This document shows positions 27,073-35,257 of a stretch of DNA of 64,000 nucleotides, piece after piece. The translations under genes and the position numbers were made by a program. The notes under the pieces are model-generated. The model was not told where the DNA came from. It was given only the letters and a program-made list of their open reading frames with translations, and did no database searches. The first letter of the stretch is position 1, and each line of letters starts with the position of its first letter. The DNA comes from Roseomonas mucosa (lineage in GTDB: Bacteria; Pseudomonadota; Alphaproteobacteria; Acetobacterales; Acetobacteraceae): positions 124,001-188,000 of the forward strand of contig CAMDWG010000004.1 in NCBI GenBank assembly GCA_945878375.1, given 5' to 3'.

Positions 27073-27188
27073 ACCGGGGGTCTAGACCGTGTCGCGACGC
27101 CGCGCGAGGGGCTTGCCTTCCGGCGCGGGATAGGATAGTTCCTATTTTGTTCCGAAAGCCCCGCGCGCCCTGTCAGGTCCGCCGGGTG

Positions 27189-28460
27189 TCATCCTAATTC
27201 GGGATCAGCCGGGACGGCGGGCCCGTCCGCCGCCCCGGGCTCTTCCAGGCGGCGCTTCGCTTCCCCAAGGCAGGTCGCGCGGTCGGTCTCGGCGCCACCC
27301 TCCATCCACCAGCGCCGGAGCGCATCCAGCAGCGCCCCCACCCCCGGCCCGGGCGCGAGGCCCAGCGCCAGCAGGTCGCGACCGAGCAGCGGGAAGACCG
27401 GCACGGGCAGGCCAGCGATACGGGCGCGGCAGGCGGCGCGGTCGGTTCCATCCGCCGCCTCCGCCAGCCAGAGCGCATCCAGCGCCGAGGCCGTGGCGCC
27501 ATGCCGCGCCAGCCAGACCCGAAGCGGGCGGTCCGATTTGTCCGAATCCGGCAACGCCCCCACCGGATTTTCGACCATCCTCTCCAGCCGGGCGCGTTCC
27601 TCGCCCGACAGGCGCAGCCGCGCGGCGAGCGCCGGCACAGCGCCGGATGGCAGCAGGCAAGCCAGCCGCAGCAGCGGATCGACCGGGGCGTTGCGCGCGA
27701 CGAGGCGCGAGAGGGGATCGAGGTCGCGGGCTTCGGGCAGCACCGCTTCCATAACCTGCGTCTGCCGCATCAGGCGCAGGGCGAAGACGGGCTCCGGCGC
27801 CTCGAACAGGCGCTTCAGCTCCATCCAGATCCGCTCCGGCGCGATGCGCTGGCGCAGGCCGGGCACGGCATCGCGGATCGCCGCCAACGCGGCCGCATCA
27901 GGCTCGCCCTGCCCGTAGCGGGCCCAGAAGCGGAAGAAGCGGAGCGCGCGGAGGTAATCCTCCGCCAGCCGCGTTGCGGGATCGCCGACGAAGCGCACCC
28001 GCCCCGCGGCCAGGTCCGCCCGGCCGCCGAAGTAATCCCAAAGCTGCCCAGCGGCATCGAGCGACATGGCGTTGATGGTGAAGTCGCGCCGCGCCGCATC
28101 TTCGCGCCAATCGGTGGTCCAGGCGACCTCGGCATGGCGGCCATCGGTCGCCACGTCGCGGCGCAGCGCGGTGACCTCGACCGGCTGGCGGGCGAGGACG
28201 GCAGTGACGGTGCCATGCGCCAGCCCGGTCTCGAACACCTTCAGCCCGGCGTCCCGCAGGCGTTGGGCGATCTCCTCGGGCGGCAGCGGCGCGGCCACAT
28301 CGACGTCATGCACCGCGCGGCCGGCCAGCGCATCGCGCACGCAGCCGCCCACCGCCCGCGCGCCCGGCAGCGCCGCGAGCACGGCGGCGGGGGCAGGATC
28401 GGCCAGGAAGGCGGGGGGCGAGAGGCGGTCCTGCGGCGGGTCCGCCGCGGCGCCATCCAT
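27189..28460 (-). CDS. CCA tRNA nucleotidyltransferase / poly(A) polymerase family protein
   Basis: A 423-residue class II nucleotidyltransferase. The N-terminal catalytic head has VGGCVRDALAGRAVHDVDVA near residue 34 and TDWREDAARRDFTINAMSLD near residue 115, then the RNA-binding blocks RLAEDYLRALRFFRFWARYG and RIAPERIWMELKRL. These proteins add CCA to tRNA 3' ends or A-tails to RNA; the alphaproteobacterial single copy is generally taken to be the CCA-adding enzyme. The ATG overlaps the DUF6111 stop by one base (TGATG). Last gene of the DUF1285-Nudix-DUF6111 series. Confidence 0.92.
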   Translation of the reverse strand: MDGAAADPPQDRLSPPAFLADPAPAAVLAALPGARAVGGCVRDALAGRAVHDVDVAAPLPPEEIAQRLRDAGLKVFETGLAHGTVTAVLARQPVEVTALRRDVATDGRHAEVAWTTDWREDAARRDFTINAMSLDAAGQLWDYFGGRADLAAGRVRFVGDPATRLAEDYLRALRFFRFWARYGQGEPDAAALAAIRDAVPGLRQRIAPERIWMELKRLFEAPEPVFALRLMRQTQVMEAVLPEARDLDPLSRLVARNAPVDPLLRLACLLPSGAVPALAARLRLSGEERARLERMVENPVGALPDSDKSDRPLRVWLARHGATASALDALWLAEAADGTDRAACRARIAGLPVPVFPLLGRDLLALGLAPGPGVGALLDALRRWWMEGGAETDRATCLGEAKRRLEEPGAADGPAVPADPELG

Positions 28461-28717
28461 CACCGGCGCGGGTCCGCGGTATGCCCCTGCTGGACCGTGC
28501 CATCCGCCCCGAGGGTCGCCGGGACATAGGCGTTGCCGCGCTCGAAGCTGCGGGACAGGCCGAACCACATCGCCCCCGACAGCATCAGCCCGACGCCGAG
28601 CAGCAGCGCGATCACCATCCCCGAGGATGGCTCGCCCGCATTCGGCCCGAAGCGCCGCCACGCCAGGTAGAGCGCGAAGGGGAGAAGGGCGAGGAGGATC
28701 GCGACGAAAGCGGCCAT
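28460..28717 (-). CDS. DUF6111-type small membrane protein
   Basis: An 85-residue protein with two predicted membrane segments (about residues 2-19 and 33-52) joined by a short loop, and a polar C terminus. The start is the ATG that gives MAAFVAILLALLPFALYL; the frame upstream has only a TTG. It sits immediately before the CCA-transferase gene with a one-base overlap, the usual place of DUF6111 genes in alphaproteobacteria. Function is unknown. Confidence 0.7.
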   Translation of the reverse strand: MAAFVAILLALLPFALYLAWRRFGPNAGEPSSGMVIALLLGVGLMLSGAMWFGLSRSFERGNAYVPATLGADGTVQQGHTADPRR

Positions 28718-28748
28718 GATCGGAAGGATATAGGGTCGCGCCGCGCCA

Positions 28749-28907
28749 GGGTCCAAACCCTATCAGCCCCAGGCGGATGGCCGAGGCCCGCGTGGCAGGC
28801 CGCAAGAAAGGTCGCGCCGCCGATGCCGGTTGCATCGGCAAGCGGCCTGACGCCGCGGATGCCGCGCGGGACCGGCTCGACGCCGGGGGATGAAAGGGTT
28901 TGGACCC
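28749..28907. repeat. 159-bp element bounded by inverted repeats, with nested stems
   Basis: Perfect 13-bp inverted repeats (28749-28761 and 28895-28907), extendable to roughly 17-18 imperfect positions, bound a non-coding segment between the Nudix stop and the DUF6111 start. Inside are two nested stems: 28796-28803 with 28842-28849 (8 bp) and 28819-28826 with 28832-28839 (8 bp, loop CGGTT). No flanking target duplication is clear. It could be a structured RNA segment in the transcript or a miniature mobile element. Confidence 0.6.
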
Positions 28908-28911
28908 CAGG

Positions 28912-29517
28912 CTACCGCAAGACTTTGGCCAGGCTCAGCAACATGGTCGCCGTGGCACCCCAGATCAGATGCTCGGGATGCGGCCAGACCCAGTAGTCGC
29001 GCATCCGCCCGCGCCATTCGGCCCGCCGCCGCTCCGGGCCGTTGGGGTCGAGCAGGGTGGCCAGCGGCATCTCGAAGATCGCCGCGACCTCGCCCGGATG
29101 GGGGGTCAGCGTCAGCGGCGGGGCCAGGAAGGCGACCACCGGCGTCACCCGGTACCCGGTGCCGGTCACATGGTGCGGCAACTGGCCGGCCACCTGCGGC
29201 AGGCCGGGGTCGAGGCCGACCTCCTCCGCCGCTTCCCGCAGCGCCGCCGCCTCGGCCGTCTCGCCGCGCTCGATCCGCCCGCCGGGAAAGGCGACCTGCC
29301 CGGCATGGGCCGCGAGATTCGCCGCCCGCAGGGTCAGCAGGATCGAGGGCGAGGTGTCATGCCAGATGATCGGCACCAGCACCGCCGCGTCCCGCACCGG
29401 CGCGCCGGCCGAGATGCCGCGTTCCGCATCGTCGAAGGCGGTTGGGCTGGCCAGCGCCAGGCGCCCTGGGTCGGCCAGCCGCGCCGAGAATTCGGCGCGC
29501 GTGAGGGCGATGCTCAC
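28912..29517 (-). CDS. CoA pyrophosphatase-type Nudix hydrolase
   Basis: A 201-residue Nudix enzyme. The complete Nudix box runs GGRIERGETAEAAALREAAEEVG near residues 78-100, with the family-typical AAHAGQVAFPGG just before it, which resembles the CoA-pyrophosphatase signature (LLTxRAxxLxxHxGQVAFPGG). Members cleave CoA to phosphopantetheine and 3',5'-ADP. The start codon is GTG and overlaps the DUF1285 stop (GTGA). Confidence 0.9.
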   Translation of the reverse strand: MSIALTRAEFSARLADPGRLALASPTAFDDAERGISAGAPVRDAAVLVPIIWHDTSPSILLTLRAANLAAHAGQVAFPGGRIERGETAEAAALREAAEEVGLDPGLPQVAGQLPHHVTGTGYRVTPVVAFLAPPLTLTPHPGEVAAIFEMPLATLLDPNGPERRRAEWRGRMRDYWVWPHPEHLIWGATATMLLSLAKVLR

Positions 29518-30119
29518 TCCGCCGCCCGGCGGGGCAAGATTTCCTCGGGCGCCTCGTCGATCGGGAAGAACACGCCCTCGGACCAGACGCCGAGAACCTG
29601 GCGCCCCTCCACCGTCTCGGGCTGGGCGAGTGCCACCAGCTCGTAGAACACCGCCCGGCTGATCCGCGCCTCCAGCCCCGGGCGGACGGTGATGTAGGGG
29701 CGCGGCTCGCGCGACTTCGGGTCCACCGCAACGCGAATCGGGTGGGCCGAATCGGCGGTCACCATCTCATCGAGGTTGGTGCGGAAGGTCAGGCATTGGC
29801 GCGGGGTGGGGCTGGGGGAGAAGGGGTCGGCGCAGTCGCGCCAGAACATCTCCACCGCGACGAAGGGCGCGTCCTCCACCTCGATCCGGCCGCGCTCGAC
29901 GGGGGTTTCCAGCACATAGGCGCCGTCGGCCTCCCGCTTCAGCACGGAGGCAAACAGGCAGACCAGTTCCTTCCGCCCGATCGGGCTGCCCCGATAATAC
30001 CAGGTGCCGTCGCGCCCGATGCGGATCGCAAAATCCCCGCAATCGTGGCGCGGCCGCCCCGTGGCGGGGCCCGGCGCCCCCGCCGCCGCCTTCGCCGTCT
30101 CCGGACGAGCGCCCATCAT
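29514..30119 (-). CDS. DUF1285 domain-containing protein
   Basis: A 201-residue protein. After a variable N terminus the DUF1285 core begins CGDFAIRIGRDGTWYYRGSPIGRKELVCLFASVLKRE and includes ETPVERGRIEVEDAPFVAVEM and RTNLDEMVTAD. Structures of DUF1285 proteins show a tandem fold of unknown function. A double ATG (30119, 30116) offers two starts; GTGGGA lies upstream. First gene of DUF1285-Nudix-DUF6111-pcnB, divergent from moxR across 195 bp, a conserved alphaproteobacterial layout. Confidence 0.88.
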   Translation of the reverse strand: MMGARPETAKAAAGAPGPATGRPRHDCGDFAIRIGRDGTWYYRGSPIGRKELVCLFASVLKREADGAYVLETPVERGRIEVEDAPFVAVEMFWRDCADPFSPSPTPRQCLTFRTNLDEMVTADSAHPIRVAVDPKSREPRPYITVRPGLEARISRAVFYELVALAQPETVEGRQVLGVWSEGVFFPIDEAPEEILPRRAAE

Positions 30120-30314
30120 GAAACGTCCCACCTGCGTGCCGCCGCCATCAACTGCCCGCCCATATCGGTCCGATCCTCGCCCACACAACCGGCCGCTGCC
30201 AATGGTGCGGCGGCCACCCGGACCTTCGCCTGTCATCAAGCTGGCGAAGGAGGGTGGCAGGGTGGATACTCGGGCCAACATGCGCCCCAGGCGGATATAG
30301 GGAGCCAGCCCCGT

Positions 30315-31319
30315 ATGGTTGAAGTGGCCGACCCAACGGAAGCAAGGGCCCTGGTGGCCGAGGCCGAAGCCCTGGCCGGACGGCTGGCCGGGGTGCGCCA
30401 GGCCATCGGCCGGGTGATCTTCGGCCAGGACCAGGTGGTCGAACGCACGCTGATCACGCTGCTCGCGGGCGGCCATGTGCTGCTGGTGGGCGTGCCCGGC
30501 CTCGGCAAGACCAAGCTGGTGGAGACGCTCGGCACGGTGCTCGGGCTGGATGCCAAGCGGGTGCAGTTCACGCCGGACCTGATGCCGTCCGACATCCTGG
30601 GCTCCGAGGTGCTGGAGGAAGACGCGGCCGGGCGGCGGCATTTCCGCTTCATCAAGGGCCCGATCTTCTGCCAGCTGCTGATGGCCGATGAGATCAACCG
30701 CGCCAGCCCCCGCACCCAATCCGCCCTGCTGCAGGCAATGCAGGAACACAAGGTCGCGATCGCGGGCGAGGTCCACCCCCTGCCCGCCCCCTTCCATGTG
30801 CTGGCGACGCAGAACCCGATCGAGCAGGAAGGCACCTATCCCCTGCCCGAGGCCCAGCTGGACCGCTTCCTCCTGGAGATCGATGTCGGCTACCCCGACC
30901 TCGCGGCGGAACGCGCGATGCTGCTGGCGACCACCGGTGCATCGGAAGCGCGGCCGGTGCAGGCGATGACGGGGGCGGAGCTGATCGCGGCCCAGACGCT
31001 GATTCGCCGCCTGCCGGTGGGCGAAGGCGTGGTGGACGCCATCCTGAAGCTGGTCCGCGGCGCGCGGCCCGAGACCACGGAGATCGAGGATGTGCGCCGC
31101 CACCTGGCCTATGGCCCCGGCCCGCGCGCCGCGCAGGCGCTGATGCTGGCCACCCGCGCGCGCGCCGTGCTGGATGGGCGGCTTTCGCCCAGCGTGGAGG
31201 ATGTGCTGGCGCTGGCCGAGCCCGTGCTGCGCCACCGCATGGCGCTGAATTTTTCCGCCCGCGCGGATGGCGTTCATCTGTCGGAGGTCCTGGACCGCCT
31301 GAAGGCCAGCCTTGGCTGA
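30315..31319 (+). CDS. MoxR-family AAA+ ATPase
   Basis: A 334-residue AAA+ chaperone-like ATPase. Walker A is GVPGLGKTK (residues 59-67), Walker B is in LLMADEINRASPRTQSALLQAM, and sensor 1 is in LATQNPIEQEGTYPLPEAQLDRF. MoxR proteins work with adjacent DUF58 and VWA-type proteins to mature or stress-protect envelope complexes. The chosen ATG begins the recognisable N terminus; the upstream frame overlaps the divergent promoter region. It heads the block that continues with DUF58 and DUF4159 genes. Confidence 0.94.
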   Translation: MVEVADPTEARALVAEAEALAGRLAGVRQAIGRVIFGQDQVVERTLITLLAGGHVLLVGVPGLGKTKLVETLGTVLGLDAKRVQFTPDLMPSDILGSEVLEEDAAGRRHFRFIKGPIFCQLLMADEINRASPRTQSALLQAMQEHKVAIAGEVHPLPAPFHVLATQNPIEQEGTYPLPEAQLDRFLLEIDVGYPDLAAERAMLLATTGASEARPVQAMTGAELIAAQTLIRRLPVGEGVVDAILKLVRGARPETTEIEDVRRHLAYGPGPRAAQALMLATRARAVLDGRLSPSVEDVLALAEPVLRHRMALNFSARADGVHLSEVLDRLKASLG

Positions 31320-31348
31320 GGGCGCGACGACAGCGACGGGCCTTCCAT

Positions 31349-31395
31349 CCCCTCTCCCGCATGGCGGGAGAGGGGGGGACCCGCGCGCAGCGCGG
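31349..31395. repeat. CCCTCTCCCGC-type palindrome, upstream of the DUF58 gene
   Basis: A perfect 12-bp stem (31349-31360 and 31364-31375) with an ATG loop, followed by a tail ending GCGCGCAGCGCGG at 31395. Its reverse complement recurs at 32398-32440 with the same core and similar tail. It lies in the 141-bp gap between moxR and the DUF58 gene. Confidence 0.75.
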
Positions 31396-31460
31396 GGCAG
31401 CGGCACGGCCGCTGCGCCAAAGGTTGGCGAGGGCGCGACCGCCCCCCCAGGCCACCGCGT

Positions 31461-32324
31461 ATGACCGCACCCGACCCGCGCATCACCACCCCCTGGGCGG
31501 AACAACTCGGCGCCGCCCTGCCGCCGCTGGTGGTGGAGGCGGAGCGCATCGCGGCCACCGTGATGCCGGGCCTGCATGGCCGCCGCCGCGCCGGGCCGGG
31601 CGAGGCCTTCTGGCAGTTCCGCCCCTATGTCGCGGGCGACCAGGCCAATCGCATCGACTGGCGGCAATCCGGCAAATCCGACCGGCTCTTCATCCGGGAG
31701 ACGGAATGGGAAGCCGCGCAGACCGTTGCACTCTGGGCGGCCCGGGGGCCGGGGATGGACTGGCGCAGCGGCGCGCAGGTGCCGACCAAGGCCACCCGCG
31801 CGCAACTGCTGCTGCTGGCGCTCGCCGCGCTGCTGCTGCGGGGCGGGGAACGGGTGCGGCTGTTCGGCCTGCCGCGCCCCTTCGCCGGGCGGCACGCGCT
31901 GCCGATGATCGCCGAATCCCTCCCCCAGATGGCCCCCGCGCCGGAGGATCGCCGCATCGCCCGCCATGCCCGCGCCGTGCTGTTCGGCGATTTCTGGGAC
32001 GGGCTGGACGCCACCCGCCAGGCCATCGGCGCGCTGGCGGCACAGGGGGTGCGCGGGCACCTGCTGCAGGTGCTCGACCCGGCGGAGGAGACGCTGCCCT
32101 ATGCCGGCCGCATCCGCTTCGAGGGCCTCGGCGCCGGCATCGCCCCGGCCCTGATCCCGCGCGTGGAATCGGTGCGGGAGGTCTATGCCGAACGCCTGGC
32201 GCGCCATCGCGCGGCGCTGTCGGCGCTGGCGCAATCCGCCGGCTGGACCTTCGCCACCCACCGCACCGACCAGCCGCCGGAGACGGCGCTGCTGGCGCTG
32301 CACCAGATTCTGGCACCGGCATGA
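31461..32324 (+). CDS. DUF58 domain-containing protein
   Basis: A 287-residue protein. The DUF58 core motif is FRPYVAGDQANRIDWRQSGKSDRLFIRE near residues 53-80, the usual RxYxxGDxxRxIDW signature with a Q-A-N variation. The C-terminal half resembles a degenerate VWA fold. Unlike long DUF58 proteins it lacks N-terminal membrane helices, so it belongs to the soluble short class. Genes of this type follow moxR and precede VWA-domain membrane proteins; they are thought to act together. It is bracketed by inverted palindromic repeats. Confidence 0.9.
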   Translation: MTAPDPRITTPWAEQLGAALPPLVVEAERIAATVMPGLHGRRRAGPGEAFWQFRPYVAGDQANRIDWRQSGKSDRLFIRETEWEAAQTVALWAARGPGMDWRSGAQVPTKATRAQLLLLALAALLLRGGERVRLFGLPRPFAGRHALPMIAESLPQMAPAPEDRRIARHARAVLFGDFWDGLDATRQAIGALAAQGVRGHLLQVLDPAEETLPYAGRIRFEGLGAGIAPALIPRVESVREVYAERLARHRAALSALAQSAGWTFATHRTDQPPETALLALHQILAPA

Positions 32325-32397
32325 GCGCGCGGGGCAGGAGGCGGGGGGGTGGGATGTCCGTGACCCTCCGCCGCAGGGCAGCACGGCCCTCTCGCGT

Positions 32398-32440
32398 CCG
32401 CGCTGCGCGCGGCCACCCTCTCCCGCCACGCGGGAGAGGG
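32398..32440. repeat. CCCTCTCCCGC-type palindrome, downstream of the DUF58 gene (inverted)
   Basis: A perfect 11-bp stem (32416-32426 and 32430-32440, loop CAC) preceded by CCGCGCTGCGCGC. Reverse-complemented, the whole segment aligns with 31349-31395, giving an inverted pair around the DUF58 gene. A third hairpin-like stretch follows at about 32457-32480. Confidence 0.75.
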
Positions 32441-32502
32441 AATAACGCTACCCACTCCCTCTACCGCCTTGGCGGGGAGCGTCGGGGTGGGGACCGCGCG
32501 CC

Positions 32503-35226
32503 ATGCTGAGCCTGGGCCCCATCGCCTTCGCCGCACCCTGGCTGCTGGTGGCGCTGCCAGCCCTGCCCATCCTGTGGTGGCTGCTGCGCGTCACGCCGCC
32601 GGCCCCAAGGCGGCAGGATTTCCCCGCCATCGCCCTGCTCCGCGACCTGCCGGTGCCGGAGGAAACGCCGAACCGCACGCCCTGGTGGCTGCTGGCGCTG
32701 CGCCTGCTGGCGGCGGCGCTGATCATCCTCGGCCTCGCCCGCCCGGTCTGGGGGCCGTCGGCCGCCAGCGGGGGCGAGGGGCCGCTGCTCATCGTGATCG
32801 ACGATGGCTGGGCCGCCGGCGCGGATTGGCCCGACCGCATCGCCGCCGCCGAGGCCGCGCTGACCGCCGCCAGCCGCGACGGTCGCCGCGCCGCGCTGCT
32901 GCTGACCGCCCCCGCCGCTGGGCCCGAACCGCTGCGCGCCACGGCCCTGATGCCGCCCGAGGAGCTGCGCGGCCGCGTCGCCGCCCTGCGCCCAAAACCC
33001 TGGGCGCCGGACCGCACCGCCGCGCTGGCGGCGCTGCAGGCCTGGACCCAGGCCCATCCAGGCCCCTTCACCACGCTCTGGATCGCCGATGGGATCGAGC
33101 ACGCCCCTTCCGCCGACGCCGCGATGCCCCTCGGCGCCGCGCTGGCCGCCGGCGGGCGGCTGACCGTCGCCCGCGCCGAGGGCCGCCCCACCCGCCTGCT
33201 GCCGCCCCCCCGCGCGGAGGCCGAGCGGCTGGTCGTCACGATCCACACCACGCCGCTTCCCATCCCGAGCGAGGTCACGGTGCTCGCCCGCACCGGCGAT
33301 GGCCGTGCGCTGGACCGCGCGGTGGTGCAGGTGCCGGCCGGCGCCACCAGCGCCGAGGCCGCGCTGCCGCTGCCGATCGAGATCCGCAACCAGGTCGTGC
33401 GGCTCGACCTCGACGGCGTCACGGGGGCCAACGCCACCGTGCTGCTGGATGAACGCTTCCGCCGCCGCCCGGTCGGGCTGATCGCGGGCGGGGAGGACGC
33501 CGCCGCCGACGTGCCGCTGATCGGGGAGTTGTTCTACCTCGACCGCGCGCTGTCGCCCTTCGCGGAACTCCGCCGCGGGCCGGTGGACCAGCTGTTGCAG
33601 CGGCGCCTGTCGGTGCTGGTGCTGGCCGACCGCCCCGTCTCCGACGCCAGGGAGGCGGCAGCACTGGCGCGCTTCGTGAACGAGGGCGGCACGCTGCTGC
33701 GCTTCGCCGGCGCCCGCGTGGCGGAGGCGCCGGATGCGCTGCTGCCCGTGCCGCTGCGCGCCGGCGAGAGGCAGATCGGCGGCGCGCTGTCCTGGGAACG
33801 GCCGCAGACCCTCGCCCCCTTCCCCGAAGGCTCGCCCTTCGCCGGGCTGCGGCCGACGCCGGATGTGGCGGTGGAGCGGCAGGTGCTGGCGGAGCCCTCG
33901 GCGCGGCTGGCGGAGCGCATCTGGGCGCGGCTCACGGATGGCACGCCGCTGGTCACGCATGAAAGCCGCGGCGCGGGCAGGATCGTGCTGTTCCACGTCA
34001 CCGCGAATGCGGATTGGTCCAGCCTGCCGCTGTCGGGCCTGTTCGTGGAGATGCTGAAGCGGCTGGTCGCGCTCTCGGCCGGCGTCGCGGGGGCGGAGGG
34101 CGATGCGCCGCTCGCGCCGCTGGAAACGCTGGACGGTTTCGGCCGGCTCGGCCCGCCGCCCCCGGGTGCGCTGCCCCTCGCCGCCGCGCGGATCGGAGAG
34201 GAAGCGGCCTCTCCGCGTCATCCGCCGGGCTGGTATGGCAGCGGCACCGCGGAGGCCGGGCAGCGCCGGGCGCTGAACCTCGGCGCGGGCATCCCCGCGC
34301 CGCGCGCCGCCGCGCCGCCGCCGCAGGCCGCGCGCCTCGCCGGCATCGGCGGGGTCCCGGCGGAACGCGACCTCGGGCCGTGGCTGTTGGCCTTCGCGCT
34401 GCTGCTGCTGGCGGCGGATCTGCTGGCCTCGCTGGTCCTGCGCGGGGCGCTTGGGCGGGCGGCGCTGGCGCGCGGGCTGGTGCTGGCAGTTCTGGCTGGC
34501 GCCGCGCCGGCCTTGGCGCAGGATGGCAGCGCGGCGCTGGCGACGCGGCTGGCCTATGTGCAGACCGGCCAGCCAGAGGTGGATGAGATCTCGCGCCAGG
34601 GTCTCGCGGGGCTGTCGGAGTTCGTGAACCGCCGCACCGCGGCCGCGCTGGCCGATCCGGTGGGCGTCGTGCCGGGGCGCGACGATCTGTCGATGTTCCC
34701 CCTGCTCTACTGGCCCGTGCTGGGGGATGCGCCGCAGCCGGATGCCGCGATGGCCGCCGCGCTGAACGCCTTCATGCGCCAGGGCGGCATCATCCTGTTC
34801 GACACCCGCGACGAGGGCTCGGGCGAGGGCTTCGCGCCCGGCGCGCGCGCGGCGCTGCGCCGCATCACGCGCGACCTGTCGGTGCCGCCGCTGGCGCCGG
34901 TGGCGGAGGACCATGTGCTGCGCCGGGCCTTCTACCTGCTGCAGGACCTGCCCGGCCGCTTCAGCGGCGGCACGGTCTGGGTGGCGCGGGAACAGGACCG
35001 GGCGAATGACAGCGTGAGCCCGGTGATCATCGGCGGCCATGATTGGGCGGCGGCCTGGGCGGTCGATGCGCGCGGCAACACGCCCTATGCCGTCATCCCC
35101 GGCGGCGCGCGGCAGCGCACCTTGGCGTATCGGTTCGGCGTGAACCTCGTGATGTACGCGCTGACCGGCAACTACAAGGGCGACCAGGTGCATGTGCCGG
35201 CCATCCTGGAAAGGCTGGGCAATTGA
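32503..35226 (+). CDS. BatA-like N-terminal membrane domain fused to DUF4159
   Basis: A 907-residue inner-membrane protein. The N terminus is BatA-like (aerotolerance operon type): a first segment around residues 9-27, a conserved DFPAIALLRDL turn, and a second segment around 63-80. A VWA-type region follows in which the metal-site motif is replaced by DDGWAAG, so the MIDAS site looks lost. A glutamine-amidotransferase-like beta region spans about 350-530, further hydrophobic segments occur at about 626-645 and 655-670, and the DUF4159 domain fills about 680-907 (YWPVLGDAPQPD, GGIILFDTRDEG, NLVMYALTGNYKGDQVHV). Downstream of moxR and DUF58, it is a probable partner of the ATPase. Confidence 0.85.
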   Translation: MLSLGPIAFAAPWLLVALPALPILWWLLRVTPPAPRRQDFPAIALLRDLPVPEETPNRTPWWLLALRLLAAALIILGLARPVWGPSAASGGEGPLLIVIDDGWAAGADWPDRIAAAEAALTAASRDGRRAALLLTAPAAGPEPLRATALMPPEELRGRVAALRPKPWAPDRTAALAALQAWTQAHPGPFTTLWIADGIEHAPSADAAMPLGAALAAGGRLTVARAEGRPTRLLPPPRAEAERLVVTIHTTPLPIPSEVTVLARTGDGRALDRAVVQVPAGATSAEAALPLPIEIRNQVVRLDLDGVTGANATVLLDERFRRRPVGLIAGGEDAAADVPLIGELFYLDRALSPFAELRRGPVDQLLQRRLSVLVLADRPVSDAREAAALARFVNEGGTLLRFAGARVAEAPDALLPVPLRAGERQIGGALSWERPQTLAPFPEGSPFAGLRPTPDVAVERQVLAEPSARLAERIWARLTDGTPLVTHESRGAGRIVLFHVTANADWSSLPLSGLFVEMLKRLVALSAGVAGAEGDAPLAPLETLDGFGRLGPPPPGALPLAAARIGEEAASPRHPPGWYGSGTAEAGQRRALNLGAGIPAPRAAAPPPQAARLAGIGGVPAERDLGPWLLAFALLLLAADLLASLVLRGALGRAALARGLVLAVLAGAAPALAQDGSAALATRLAYVQTGQPEVDEISRQGLAGLSEFVNRRTAAALADPVGVVPGRDDLSMFPLLYWPVLGDAPQPDAAMAAALNAFMRQGGIILFDTRDEGSGEGFAPGARAALRRITRDLSVPPLAPVAEDHVLRRAFYLLQDLPGRFSGGTVWVAREQDRANDSVSPVIIGGHDWAAAWAVDARGNTPYAVIPGGARQRTLAYRFGVNLVMYALTGNYKGDQVHVPAILERLGN

Positions 35227-35257
35227 GCGCGCGCATCGCTGCTGAGAGAGGCGCGCC

